Source of the DNA: Planctomycetota bacterium
Lineage (GTDB): Bacteria; Planctomycetota; UBA1135; UBA2386
DNA: 64,000 bases
Assembly (NCBI GenBank): GCA_019636245.1
Contig: JAHBXX010000002.1
Location: 1-64,000, forward strand
Direction of reading: 5' to 3'
Part shown: piece after piece, positions 36,301 to 45,106 of the stretch
Position numbering within the stretch: the first letter of the stretch is position 1
How the letters are laid out: the number at the start of each line of letters is the position of its first letter
The notes under the pieces: generated by a model
Told to the model about the DNA's origin: nothing
What the model saw: the letters and a program-made list of their open reading frames with translations, nothing else
Databases searched by the model: none
Program-made: the position numbers and the translations under genes

Positions 36301-37022
36301 CGCAGGGCGGCGCCGCCGTCACCGAGGGACTGCAGGTGGCGCCGCTGCCGCGCGCCTTCGGCGACCGCATCGACCTCGACGTCGCCGTGCGCACGCGCGA
36401 GCCGTTCGAGGTGCGCACCCACGTCGTCGACGGCGACATCGACATCGCCGCCCGCTTGCGCGGCTCAGGCAGCGCGCCCCGGCTCGAGGGAACGATGGCG
36501 ATGCGCGGCGGCCAGCTGCGCTTTCCCGGCGCGAACCTGACCATCGACAGCGGTTTGCTGACCTTCACGCCCGGCGCGCCGCGGTTCCCCGAGCTCTCGG
36601 TGCACGCCACCGGCCGGCGCATGGGCATCGTCGTGACGATGTCGATCACCGGCCGCTACGACCAGCCGGTGGTGCAGGTCTCGTCGGTGCCGACGCTGCC
36701 GCCGCAGGACCTGATCGTGCTGCTGACCACCGGCCAGTTGCCCAGCACGTTGGCCGCCCAGGGCGTCACCGGCCAGGCCCGGTTCGTCGGCGGCTATCTG
36801 GCCAAGGAGGTGTTCGAGCGCTACTTCGGCAGCGAGAGCACCGAACGCGGCGAGAGCCTGTTCGATCGCCTGACGATCGAGACCGGCCGCGAGGTCAGCC
36901 AGAGCGGCACCGAGAGCGTGCTCGTCGAGTACCTGCTGGTTCCGCGCCTGTCGATCCGGCTCGAGCGCGACGCCTACGAGGACTACAACATGGGCGTCGT
37001 GCTGCGCTTCCGGTTCCCGTGA
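33315..37022 (+). CDS. tamB: TamB-family inner-membrane-to-outer-membrane lipid/protein transport protein
   Basis: TTG at 33315 is the start because GGGAGG lies 8 bases upstream and the N-terminal anchor helix (LLLAGATVAALLAGVWTF) follows directly. The 1235-residue protein is mostly repeating short beta strands of the AsmA/TamB beta-groove type. The C-terminal 200 residues carry the DUF490/TamB block: ITGRYDQPVVQVSSVPTLPPQDLIVLLTTGQ, then a final strand run ending LRFRFP. TamB spans the periplasm, anchored in the inner membrane, and is now linked to phospholipid transport as well as autotransporter assembly. It overlaps the next gene, a BamA/TamA protein, by GTGA, the classic tamB/tamA pairing in reversed order. 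Confidence 0.9.
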   Translation: MSPPPAPAARSPRPPRLRRWRRWLLLAGATVAALLAGVWTFRQQLVVPWLRPRLERALAELLAAERVTLGEIGGDWLGQLDLHAVDIEAAPPPLRQVRGARLTARYALWPLLHGDPAGLRWLQVEADSIELDLRHDPAATAPADRVSSADGADYGPWLRALPEGASVRVARLQLRGDGGERTQPLALTVAGGQGRRQARLSFGDLQLAATLAAPGAADGALPIRLELMAPEPGAQLALFGVDTGVHGGRLAADIGLSLDPLRIEGDLELRDLRRGSDRLAQSQVRLQLDDQRLAIDRADVDLPGIALRLQGLSLPSPFGAAGFAAAAVTGQFEARIDDLSAYAGLLPETVQELLPARGQVKGRASDGRLQLDRSVLAVRGAEVTIEGGSVPFTGDWRTTAGSLRATVAFDGDTCHLPWFGPTALAGRIAGEVAGSLVEPRVDLRLELGRCRSARGGFAATRGVVRADPDAIAVEGLVVQDLEAAGLPAGAAATLTLAAAARRRDGGLDPDSLALSLTIDSPAAADLLAPAFAAAGLGPGPGGAASLQLQVRHDATGVHLDALRLRTGPDAGLAVELDGRGTLPLRWPGSGELMPLAAGAAEFELHAHRPEGPATPPLRLAATARVAPTSFTFDLAEGSFGALRLRGALHGGAGAAAVLAGSTDLLAVPLQASFELEPVDLATLPAEWFGGTPARGRATARARATGTLAALAPELALELDDAEFGGTSGAPWLGRAMARCTVGTGPGGIVAQVEAQAMLDRQFGHERDLSLSARLVCDDDGTRLQPAWLRVAGGELALTLDADLRRGDLLRGAVDPGRIRLAGGLRLHGFQLERLPARWIGAESWRGRVTGEVALDGRLGAGPVAAVRTAELSLQDGELKLEDLPRIERLAATVRGDRMQIVLEPVVGALGAGQFTARGTLRAGQAPIDEDLDAAELALALQGEDLLLYRSDGAKVRAGIDVTAAGPLRAIAVRGHVEAGRGTKYVRRISLLPSLGAQGGAAVTEGLQVAPLPRAFGDRIDLDVAVRTREPFEVRTHVVDGDIDIAARLRGSGSAPRLEGTMAMRGGQLRFPGANLTIDSGLLTFTPGAPRFPELSVHATGRRMGIVVTMSITGRYDQPVVQVSSVPTLPPQDLIVLLTTGQLPSTLAAQGVTGQARFVGGYLAKEVFERYFGSESTERGESLFDRLTIETGREVSQSGTESVLVEYLLVPRLSIRLERDAYEDYNMGVVLRFRFP

Positions 37023-39151
37023 GCCGCGACGGGGCAATGCCGGACGGCGGTCGCACCGGCCGCCGCGGGCCGCGCGCACGGCGGCGGGTTGCCGGACTGG
37101 CCCTGGCCTGGCTCGCCGCCGCCTGCAGCGTGCTCGAACCGACCTACACCGCGGACAGCCCCGGGCCGTCCGGCCGCATCCCGGTGGGCGTCGACGTCGA
37201 CCTGGTCGGCAACCAGGGACTGGCCGGCCCGCTGCTGCGGCGGCGCATCGAGGACTACATGCTCGACCTGTCGCGGGATCCGACGCGCGAGGCCGCCGCC
37301 TACGATGCCGCGCTCGAGGTCGAGGACTTCTACCGCGCCCAGGGCTACCCGCTGGCGAAGGTGCGCTACGACTACACGGCGCCCGACGCGGACGCGGACT
37401 GGCCCGCTCGGGTCCGCGTGCGGCTCCTGGTCGAGGAGGGCCCGCTGGTGACCGTGGCGATGGCGCTGCACGGCAACTCCGCGCATGGCGACGACGAACT
37501 GCTGGCCCTGTGGTCGCGGCGACGCATAGGCCTGCTCGCGTTCGGCGGCGTCGCCTTCGTCGAAGCCGAGGTCTACGCCTTCGCCGACCAGTTGCGCACC
37601 TTCTACCGGACCCGCGGTCGCCTCGACACGATCGTGCACCCGCCGGAGATCGACCTCGACCTCGAGCGAGGCGTCGCCGCGGTCGGGATCCGCATCGACG
37701 AAGGCGAAGTGCACACCATCGGCGCCGTCGACGTGGCGCCGGCGTTCCGCGAGGCGCTGGGTGGTGCCCTGCCGCCACCCCCCGTCGGCAAGCCATGCGC
37801 GGACAGCGAGATCTTCGGCTACCGGGACGCGGTGCGGCTCGCCCTGCGCCACGCCGGGCATCCCGAGCCGCGGGTCGCGGTGGCCGCCGAGGCGCAGCCG
37901 CACGAGGCACGACGCTGGACGGTGCGGGTCACCGGCGACCCAGGACCCGTCGCGACGGTCGGCACGGTCGCGGTCGCCGGCAACCGCAAGACGATGGCGG
38001 GCGTGATCCTCGGCAAGCTCGATCTCGCCGCCGGCGACCGCTACGACGGCACGGCCGTCGACGAGGCCCTGCGCCGCCTCTATCGCCTCGGCCTGTTCCG
38101 CAAGGTCGAGATCGCCGAGCGCACTCAGGACGGCGACCCGGAGCGGCTCGACCTCGAGATCCAGGTCGAGGAGGCGGACTCGCGCGCGGTCGAGTTCCTG
38201 GCCGGCTACGGCTCCTACGAGCGCCTGCGCGCCGGGCTGCGCCTGTCGGACAGCAACGTGCTCGGCACCGGCCGCGGCCTGGCGCTCGACAACCGCATCA
38301 GCATGCGCGGCTATGCGACGCAACTCACCGCGAGCGATCCCGACTTCTTCGGCACCGGATCGACGCTGACGCTCAGCGGCGAGGTCTACCGGCGCGAGGA
38401 GCCGTCGTTCGTCGACGAGGCGCTCGGCGGCACGCTGGCCCTGTCCCGGGTGCTGCGCGAAGGCCTGCTGGCGCGGGTCGGTTACCAGTACCGCAACCAC
38501 TTCGACTCGAACGCCTTCACGGCGCTGCCCCAGGACCAGTTCGTCGACTTCGCCGAGGGCAAGGTGTTCGTCGAAGTCCGCCACGACCGCCGCGACAACG
38601 TGCTGTTCCCCCGCCGCGGCCACAGCCAGTCGCTGCTGTTCGAGCGCCTGGCGCCGTCCCTGGGCGCCGACGTCGACCTCGACCGGTTGACGCTGCGCGC
38701 CATCGGCCACGTGCCTCTGTCGAGCGCCGTCGGTCTGGTGCTGCGCAGCGAGCAGAGCGTGCTGTGGCCCCACCAGGGTTCGGCGAACGTGCCGCTGCAG
38801 AAGCGCTGGTTCAACGGCGGCGAGAACACGGTGCGCTCGTACCGCGAGTCGCAGCTCGGGCCGAAGGATGCCGCCGGCAGCCCGATCGGCGGCGAGTACC
38901 GCAACATCTTCAGCGTCGAGCTGCGCTTCGCCCTGCTGGAGACACTCGAGGCCGGTCTGTTCGCCGACGCCGGCAACGTCGGCGCCGAGATCCAGGACTT
39001 CTCCCTCGACGACATGCGCTACGGCCTGGGCGGCGGCCTCCGGCTCCTGCTGCCGATCGGCCCGGTGCGCCTCGACGCGGCGTGGAACCCCGACCGCGAT
39101 CCCGGCGACAAGGTCTGGGTGGTGCACTTCAGCGTCGGCTATCCGTTCTGA
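37019..39151 (+). CDS. BamA/TamA-family outer-membrane Omp85 protein
   Basis: The GTG at 37019 overlaps the TamB stop (GTGA); an in-frame ATG at 37037 is an alternative. The product is about 710 residues. A signal sequence ends in LAAAC, so it may be lipidated. POTRA-like domains occupy roughly 55-390 (VDLVGNQGL..., MALHGNSAHGDDELL, TVAVAGNRKTMAGVILGKLDLAAGDRYD). The C-terminal 320 residues are a 16-strand barrel with the Omp85 hallmarks VEVRHDRRDNVLFPRRG, RWFNGGENTVRSY (the VRGF-like motif) and a final VHFSVGYPF. It inserts or exports proteins or lipids at the outer membrane. Pairing with TamB favours the TamA role over the essential BamA. Confidence 0.9.
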   Translation: MSRDGAMPDGGRTGRRGPRARRRVAGLALAWLAAACSVLEPTYTADSPGPSGRIPVGVDVDLVGNQGLAGPLLRRRIEDYMLDLSRDPTREAAAYDAALEVEDFYRAQGYPLAKVRYDYTAPDADADWPARVRVRLLVEEGPLVTVAMALHGNSAHGDDELLALWSRRRIGLLAFGGVAFVEAEVYAFADQLRTFYRTRGRLDTIVHPPEIDLDLERGVAAVGIRIDEGEVHTIGAVDVAPAFREALGGALPPPPVGKPCADSEIFGYRDAVRLALRHAGHPEPRVAVAAEAQPHEARRWTVRVTGDPGPVATVGTVAVAGNRKTMAGVILGKLDLAAGDRYDGTAVDEALRRLYRLGLFRKVEIAERTQDGDPERLDLEIQVEEADSRAVEFLAGYGSYERLRAGLRLSDSNVLGTGRGLALDNRISMRGYATQLTASDPDFFGTGSTLTLSGEVYRREEPSFVDEALGGTLALSRVLREGLLARVGYQYRNHFDSNAFTALPQDQFVDFAEGKVFVEVRHDRRDNVLFPRRGHSQSLLFERLAPSLGADVDLDRLTLRAIGHVPLSSAVGLVLRSEQSVLWPHQGSANVPLQKRWFNGGENTVRSYRESQLGPKDAAGSPIGGEYRNIFSVELRFALLETLEAGLFADAGNVGAEIQDFSLDDMRYGLGGGLRLLLPIGPVRLDAAWNPDRDPGDKVWVVHFSVGYPF

Positions 39152-39198
39152 CGCGCGGACGCGCGCGGTCGGCAGACGCCGCGCCCGGCCGGTGCCGG

Positions 39199-41448
39199 CT
39201 AGAACTGGCCGAGGAAGAAGTAGACGGCCCGCTCGCCGCCCTCGGCCTGGCCGTAGCCGAGCAGGCACGGACCGAGCGGCGTGTCGACGCCCAGGAACAC
39301 GCTGCCGGCCAGCCGGAAGGTGCCGAAGAAGTCGGCGCGGGTGCTCCACGCATTGCCGGCTTCGATCGAGCCGCCGACGTAGAGCGGGAAGCCGAACGCC
39401 TTCGACGTCTGCGACAGGCGATGGTGGCCGACCAGCGCCAGCAGGCCCGTGTGCTGGTCGCGGAAGGCGTCGCGCGCATAGCCCGACAGGTTCAGGAGCC
39501 CGCCGATCGTCGGTTCGATGTACGCCGGCGCCTCGTTCTGCAGGGTCGTCGTCAGGCGGACCCGCGGCAGCACGCTGGTGCGTGGCCCGACCGGGACGGC
39601 CTGGGTCCACGCGAACGCCAGCTGCTGGTAGCGGGCGTCCGCGCCGAGCCCGGCGAGACCAGCCCGCCACTCCAGGTTGCCGAGGCTGCCGTAGCGCGGG
39701 AAGCGTGGGTTGTCGAGCGTGTCGACCTGCAGCTGCACGCGCCCGACGGTGTCGTCGAAGGTGCCGCTGTCGATCGGAACGATGGCGAACCGCTCGCGCA
39801 CGTCCCCCCACCACTGGCTCAGCCCGAACCGGAGTTCCGCCCAGCGGCCGATCTGGGCACCCGCGTCCAGGGCCATGCCGACGACGCCGACGTCGACGTC
39901 GGCGATCCGCTGGCCGTCCTGGAAGAGGTCGGCGGCGAACTGCTGCGCCGCGAGGCGCGGCGCCACGAACCAGGTCCCCGACGCCTCGAGCGGCTGGTAG
40001 TACTCGGTGTCGACGAAGTTGTTGTTGCCGAGCTGCACCTTGGTGCGCCACTCGGCGCCGAGCGAGTCGAGCACCCGGCTGTTGTACTGGCCGCTGATGT
40101 TGAACGTGCTCTCGCCGCGCAGGCTGCTCTCCAGCCCGACGCCGAGGCGCATGTAGCTCGGCCCCCAGGACTTCTCCTCGACGCGCAGCGCCAGGTCGGC
40201 CTCGCCGTCACGCCAGTTGCGCAGGTCGAAGGTGACGCGCTCGAGATCATCGGTGCCGTAGAGCCGGTCGATGCCGGCGCGCAGCGCGGCGGGGTCGAAC
40301 GGCTGCCCCGCCGTGACTTCGAGGCGCGCCTCGAGGACCGGCAGCCCGAGCCCCGAGGCGCTCGTCACCTGCACGCTGCGGATGCGCGGCGGCGGCTGGG
40401 CCTGCCGGCGCTGCCGGCGCAGGAACTGGGCGTACTCGGCCTCGGGAACCGAGTAGCGGCGCAGGCGTTCGACCGCCGCGCGCGCCGCCACCGCACCGAT
40501 GGCGATCGACTCCGCCGCGCGCGTGAAATCGGCGCTGGTGATGTCGCCGAGACTCGGCGTGATCAGCACGTCGTCGGGCCCCAGGCTCGAGCGGCTGTTG
40601 CGCACGTTCTGCTCGGTGAGGACCGCGACCATCTGGCCGGTGACCGAGAACAGGTCCTGGATCGCCTTGTCCATCTCCAGCGGCGTGCCGATGTCGACGA
40701 CGATCAGCACGTCGACCCCAAGCGCGCGTGCCACGTCGACCGGGACGTTGTTCAGGAGGCCGCCGTCCACCAGTTCACGGCCGCCGATCACGACCGGCGT
40801 GAAGATGCCCGGCAGCGACATGCTGGCCCGGATCGCCTCGGGCAGGCTCCCCGAACCGAGCACGACGGACTCCCCCTTGTGGATGTCCACGGCGACGCAG
40901 CGGAAGGGCAGCGGCAGGTCGTCGAAGCTGCGCAGCGAGTGCGCCTCGAGGGTCAGGGCGTGCAGTTCGACCTCGAGGTTCTGCCCGACCAGCAGGCCCT
41001 TGGGGAACGCGAGTTCGCCGTCGCGGACGCCGATTCGGACGTTGGACAGGAACTTGCGTTCGTCCTCCTTGCGCCGGAACACGAAGTCCTCCCGACGGGG
41101 ACCGTCGCGCAGCAGGTCGGCCCAGTCGTGCGGGGAGCCTTCGCGTGTCAGGCTGGCGGCGAGTTGGTCGGGCGAGAGGCCGTAGGCGTAGAGGCCGCCG
41201 ACGATCGCCCCCATGCTGGTGCCGACGACGCAGTCGACGGGGATGCGCAGCTCCTCGAGCACGTGCAGCACGCCGGCATGGGCCGCGCCGCGCGCGCCGC
41301 CGCCGCTGAGCACGAGACCGATGCGCGGCCTGGCGGACGATTGCGTGGGGGCCTGCGCGCCGAGGCTCGGCCACAGGACAGCGGCGACCAGCAGCAGGGG
41401 CAGCCGGCGGCAGCGGGCGTGCGGACGACGACGCGGGGGGGCGGCCAT
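39199..41448 (-). CDS. Patatin-like phospholipase with POTRA and Omp85 barrel (type Vd autotransporter-like)
   Basis: ATG 41448 gives a 749-residue protein with a signal peptide (LPLLLVAAVLWPSLGAQA). The patatin domain covers about 43-330: oxyanion loop GGGARGAAHAG (49-59), GTSMG with nucleophile Ser78, and DGG with catalytic Asp228. A POTRA-like segment follows near 395-460 (IRSVQVTSASGLGLPVLEARLEV). A C-terminal 16-strand-type barrel ends in FFLGQF. This layout matches PlpD-type phospholipases of P. aeruginosa, in which the barrel carries the lipase to the surface. It should hydrolyse phospholipids at the cell surface. It converges with the TamA-like gene, 47 bases apart. Confidence 0.92.
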   Translation of the reverse strand: MAAPPRRRPHARCRRLPLLLVAAVLWPSLGAQAPTQSSARPRIGLVLSGGGARGAAHAGVLHVLEELRIPVDCVVGTSMGAIVGGLYAYGLSPDQLAASLTREGSPHDWADLLRDGPRREDFVFRRKEDERKFLSNVRIGVRDGELAFPKGLLVGQNLEVELHALTLEAHSLRSFDDLPLPFRCVAVDIHKGESVVLGSGSLPEAIRASMSLPGIFTPVVIGGRELVDGGLLNNVPVDVARALGVDVLIVVDIGTPLEMDKAIQDLFSVTGQMVAVLTEQNVRNSRSSLGPDDVLITPSLGDITSADFTRAAESIAIGAVAARAAVERLRRYSVPEAEYAQFLRRQRRQAQPPPRIRSVQVTSASGLGLPVLEARLEVTAGQPFDPAALRAGIDRLYGTDDLERVTFDLRNWRDGEADLALRVEEKSWGPSYMRLGVGLESSLRGESTFNISGQYNSRVLDSLGAEWRTKVQLGNNNFVDTEYYQPLEASGTWFVAPRLAAQQFAADLFQDGQRIADVDVGVVGMALDAGAQIGRWAELRFGLSQWWGDVRERFAIVPIDSGTFDDTVGRVQLQVDTLDNPRFPRYGSLGNLEWRAGLAGLGADARYQQLAFAWTQAVPVGPRTSVLPRVRLTTTLQNEAPAYIEPTIGGLLNLSGYARDAFRDQHTGLLALVGHHRLSQTSKAFGFPLYVGGSIEAGNAWSTRADFFGTFRLAGSVFLGVDTPLGPCLLGYGQAEGGERAVYFFLGQF

Positions 41449-42025
41449 GGCGCGCGGAAGCGTAGGTTCCCACCGCAGCAGCGGCACGGATCGCGCGGGA
41501 AAGTGCCGCCGGACGCCGGACTCTGCGCTCCTGGGCGGCGAAGCCAGCGCGAGCGTCTGGAGCGATGCATCCGGCCCAGAGCACCCACGGCAGGCGCGGG
41601 AATGGTCCTCCGCCCACGACCGCATCGGGCACGCTCGAGACGCGAAGGCGAAGGGCAGCGATCTCGCCTGGTCTCGGGGTGGTGCCATTCGCCCACAGGA
41701 CCTCCCGAAGAGCCGAAGTACGGAGCCGACCGCCGCGTGTCGAGCGCCGCGTCCGCCGCCGGACCGCGCACCGCCGAGTTACGAAGAGCGTCCAGATCGA
41801 CCCCCCGTTTTCGGCTCTCGGGTTATGAACCCAGACGCCCGCTCTGAGAGTCCGAGAGCACTTTCGGGCCGTTTCGCCTCTCGACCTGTTAACCCGGGTG
41901 CGCGCCACGACGACCACCCCGGCACCCCCACCGCCGCATCCAACGCCAGCCACCGCACCTACGTGCGCTCCGTACAGCACAACGCCCCGGGGCTTTCGGC
42001 CCCAGGGCGTTCGCTTCGATCCGAG
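41449..42025. other. 577-base intergenic region upstream of the patatin gene
   Basis: No open frame here looks coding: the long minus frame entering from the patatin side uses rare codons and has no homology that I can see. TACGCT on the minus strand at about 41453-41458 could be a -10 element for the patatin gene. A short stretch at 41819-41835 (TCGGGTTATGAACCC with flanks) resembles the anticodon arm of the initiator tRNA encoded 200 bases away. The right end holds the tRNA terminator hairpin. The rest shows no structure that I can support. Confidence 0.5.
41981..42011 (-). terminator. Hairpin downstream of the initiator tRNA
   Basis: On the minus strand a 13-bp stem (AACGCCCTGGGGC with GCCCCGGGGCGTT, one G-T pair) and a CGAAA loop lie 14 bases after the tRNA CCA end. 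No long T-tract follows, so termination strength is uncertain. Confidence 0.65.
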
Positions 42026-42102
<77 letters not shown>

Positions 42103-42116
42103 TCGTCGAGGCTGAG

Positions 42117-42144
42117 AAGATAGCGCCCGATCCGCGCGGTGCAA
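42117..42144 (-). promoter_or_regulatory. Sigma-70 type promoter of tRNA-fMet
   Basis: On the minus strand TTGCAC (42144-42139) and TATCTT (42122-42117) are separated by 16 bases. The -10 element ends 14 bases before the tRNA. Confidence 0.75.
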
Positions 42145-42169
42145 GCACGTGGAGGCTCTTTTCCCGCGC

Positions 42170-44953
42170 TCAGTTCCGGTTGCGCAGCTGGTGGAACATC
42201 TCCCGCTGCTCGCTCGGGCAGTCGGCCGCCGCGAACAGGGCCACGAACGGCTCCGATTCCTGGACGACCACCTGCTGCGCGCCGGCCTCCAGTCGGGACT
42301 GGTGTTGCATCCACTCCAGCAGCCGCGACCGGAACGCCGGATCCTCGGGCGGCGTGGCCCGCCACGCGCGCGCCAGCAGCGCCACGGCCGTGCTCCGGTC
42401 GGCGGCGACCAAGGCACGGGCGACGCGGCCGTGCAGGTCCAGGATCGCGGGGTCCACCGGCGGCTGCACGGCAAGGTCGGCCAGCAGCCGCGCTGCGGCC
42501 TCGGCCTTGCCCAGGCCGAGCTGCGCCTCGGCCGCGAGTGCTCGCATGCGGTCGCGATCGGCTGCCTCCATCACCGAGCGATCGGTCGTACCGTTGGCCA
42601 ACCACAGCCCCGCACGTTGCGCCACCTCGGCGAACTTGCCGGCCGCCAGCTCCACCTCGAGCCGCAGCAGTCGGTGCGCCGGGGCATCCAACCGTTGCCC
42701 CTCGTCGACGGTGTCCAGCGCGCTGAAGGCCAGTCGCACGTCTCGTGCCTCCAGCAGCAGTTCCTCGCTGCCGTTCCACGGCTCCTTGGCCGGCTTGAGC
42801 ACGGCCGTCCGGATCAGGAGCCGCATCGCCTGCCGCGCCGCGTCGGCTGTCGGCGCGTCGTCGCTGCCGACGAGCTTGGCGAGGTCCGCGGCCCCGTGGC
42901 TCTGCAGCACCAGCCGCAGGCTCTGCCGCTTCTCGAACGACAGCAGCTGTCGGCAGGCGGAGATCCACAGCCCGCGCTCCGCATGCGGACCGGCGGCGAT
43001 CGTCGCCAGCGCCTGCAGCAGCGGCTCGACCCGCAGGTCCTTCTCCGCCGGCGGCGCGCTCGCGAGTTCGGACAGCAGAACGTTGAGGGCGCCGATCGCG
43101 TTGGCGGACACCGCGGACTCCCGGCCGCACACCAGCAGGCAGTTGACCATCGCCCGCAGCACCGCCGGGTTGGCCTCGCTGCGGATCCGGTCGCGCAGCA
43201 CGGTGATCGTGTCGCGGATCCAGTCGAGGCGACGCACGTCGACCAACTCGGGCAACCGCACGAGCGAATCGACGGCCTGCAACCGCAGGTCGTCGGCGGG
43301 ATCCCGCAGCAGCTCGTGCAGGGCCTGCACCCACTCCTCCGCCGCCCCTTCCTGGTGGCGCCAGCCGCGCAGCTGGATCAGGCACGTGGCGCGGAACTTC
43401 GATTCCTGCGCCGTGTCGCGCACCATGGCGAGCAGGATGCCGAACAGCTCCGGCACTCGCTGCTCGCGGCCGTCCAGCGTCTGCGCCAGCGTCAGCCCGG
43501 CGGCCCGGACTTCGGCGTCGGCCGCGGCGCGACACGCCGCCTCGACCAACGCGAGCCAGTCGCCCTTGTCCGGGTCGTTCGTGTTCGGCGCCAGCCAGCG
43601 CGGCGTGCCGCGGAACGCCAGCGTGCCGAGAGTGGTCAACAGCGGCTCGCGCGCCTCGGCGCCACGCCGCAGCATGGCCAGCGCGTGGCGGACGAGGCGA
43701 GCCCGGGTCTCCAGGGTCGGGAACCGCCGCAGGCCGCGCAGAGCGGCGAGCTGGAGCTCCCGTTCCGGGGCCTCGATCTGCACCAGCAGCAGGGTCGTGA
43801 CCTCGGCGGCCAGCTCGCCTTCGTCGTGGCGACAGAGGTACGAAGCCACCTCGAGCAGCAACGCCCGCCGCCGCGGCTGGTCGCCGCTGACCTGGCGGAA
43901 GCGCTGCAGCGCAGCGCGGCAGAATGCCTGCCGGGGCAGCGCCTGGTCGTCGCCCGGCAAGCCGCTCGCGAGCGCCTGCTGCAGCAGTTCGAGGCAGGCA
44001 TCGAGCACCGCCGGGTCGTCGACCATGGTGCGGGCCTGCACCGCGGCCCAGTCGATGCCCGGGGTGCGCACCGTGTGCGCCCGGACGAACTCCCGCGCCG
44101 CATCGACGCGCAGCCGCGCCAGTTCGGCGCGCATCTTCTCGAGCGGCCGCGGCCCGAGGCGCGCGGCCCGTTCGGCGAGATCGACGTAGCGCAGGCCGCC
44201 GAAGCGCTCCTGCCAGAGCAGGAACTGCGCCTTGGTCTGGAACTCCTCGTCGTGGTAGGTGAGCAGCTGCAGCGAGCGCCGTGCCTGGGCCCGCACGGGC
44301 TCCTCCGGCGCTTCGAGGCCGTCGGCGATCGTCGGCGCCAGCAGCATCTGCTGCATGTCGGCGAGGCAGCGCAGCACGTCGATCCTGACGGCGACGGCTC
44401 CGCCGGCCAGCAGCAGGCGGGCCGCGGCGTCGAGTTCGCGCACGGGGACCCGCTGCAGGCATCGCCTCGCTGCCGCGCGCACGGGGTTGTCGATCCCGTC
44501 GTCGTTCGCCGGCGGGGCATCCCGCCACAGCGGCGCCAGCGCCTCGAGATGGCCCGCGAGCAGCTGGCGCCGCGCTTCCTCGTTCGCACCGCCGAACCAC
44601 TCGGCCGGGTCGCCGAGCACGTGGTGCTCGAACGCCGCCAGGATCGACTCGCGCACCCGATCGGGATCCTCGCGCCGCTGCAGCTGTTCGTGCAGCAGGC
44701 GGTGCGCGGCGGGGTCGCTGCCGCGCAGCAGGCGGACGATCGCCGCCTCGCGGGCTTCGCGCCCATCGGGCCCCGGACGAGTCAACATCTCGCGCAAGCG
44801 GGCGAGATCCTGCGGCGCCGGCACCTCCTGCGGCGCCTGCCGGGCGCTGGTGGGCGCGGCGCGCGGCGGCGCCGGTTGTGCGCAGAGCGCTGCCCCGGCG
44901 AACCAAACGGCCGCAGCCAGAACCAGAGCCCATCGAGCCTTCGTCACCGCCAT
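42170..44953 (-). CDS. Large secreted alpha-helical-repeat (HEAT-like) protein, 927 aa
   Basis: The start at ATG 44953 is preferred because it begins a clean signal peptide (RWALVLAAAVWFAGAALCA); ATG 44974 would add seven residues. The mature protein is almost wholly alpha-helical. Helix pairs recur with conserved Ala/Leu/Arg spacing (AFEHHVLGDP, RCLADMQQMLLAPTIADGL, LQLAALRGLRRFPTL, LRLQAVDSLVRLPEL), as in HEAT or Armadillo repeats. No enzyme motif is seen. A scaffold role in the periplasm is the likely reading. TAGGAT at 45009-45014 may be its -10 element. It follows the tyrS gene on the same strand but with its own probable promoter. Confidence 0.72.
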   Translation of the reverse strand: MAVTKARWALVLAAAVWFAGAALCAQPAPPRAAPTSARQAPQEVPAPQDLARLREMLTRPGPDGREAREAAIVRLLRGSDPAAHRLLHEQLQRREDPDRVRESILAAFEHHVLGDPAEWFGGANEEARRQLLAGHLEALAPLWRDAPPANDDGIDNPVRAAARRCLQRVPVRELDAAARLLLAGGAVAVRIDVLRCLADMQQMLLAPTIADGLEAPEEPVRAQARRSLQLLTYHDEEFQTKAQFLLWQERFGGLRYVDLAERAARLGPRPLEKMRAELARLRVDAAREFVRAHTVRTPGIDWAAVQARTMVDDPAVLDACLELLQQALASGLPGDDQALPRQAFCRAALQRFRQVSGDQPRRRALLLEVASYLCRHDEGELAAEVTTLLLVQIEAPERELQLAALRGLRRFPTLETRARLVRHALAMLRRGAEAREPLLTTLGTLAFRGTPRWLAPNTNDPDKGDWLALVEAACRAAADAEVRAAGLTLAQTLDGREQRVPELFGILLAMVRDTAQESKFRATCLIQLRGWRHQEGAAEEWVQALHELLRDPADDLRLQAVDSLVRLPELVDVRRLDWIRDTITVLRDRIRSEANPAVLRAMVNCLLVCGRESAVSANAIGALNVLLSELASAPPAEKDLRVEPLLQALATIAAGPHAERGLWISACRQLLSFEKRQSLRLVLQSHGAADLAKLVGSDDAPTADAARQAMRLLIRTAVLKPAKEPWNGSEELLLEARDVRLAFSALDTVDEGQRLDAPAHRLLRLEVELAAGKFAEVAQRAGLWLANGTTDRSVMEAADRDRMRALAAEAQLGLGKAEAAARLLADLAVQPPVDPAILDLHGRVARALVAADRSTAVALLARAWRATPPEDPAFRSRLLEWMQHQSRLEAGAQQVVVQESEPFVALFAAADCPSEQREMFHQLRNRN

Positions 44954-45008
44954 CGCGTCCACCAACCGATGCATCGCCGCCCACGGCGCGGCGCCCACCC
45001 AGGCGCGC

Positions 45009-45014
45009 ATCCTA
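45009..45014 (-). promoter_or_regulatory. Putative -10 element (TAGGAT) of the 44953 gene
   Basis: The hexamer is identical to the one before kdsA. Here it lies 55 bases before the chosen ATG, so this transcript would have a leader of about 50 bases. No clear -35 box is visible. Confidence 0.35.
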
Positions 45015-45106
45015 CCGCGGCGCGCCACAGCGCAGCATCGGCATTCGCTGTTGCGAGCTTGCGGCGGCTCGGTGAGGGTCGGCAGCGGCCCGCGGGGAAG
45101 CCACGA

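Noticed and set aside
31502..39151. A frame open for about 2500 codons on the plus strand
   Set aside because: Only its last 710 codons encode the Omp85 protein. The rest is antisense to the kinase/sigma genes and out of frame with tamB, open because GC-rich DNA has few stops.
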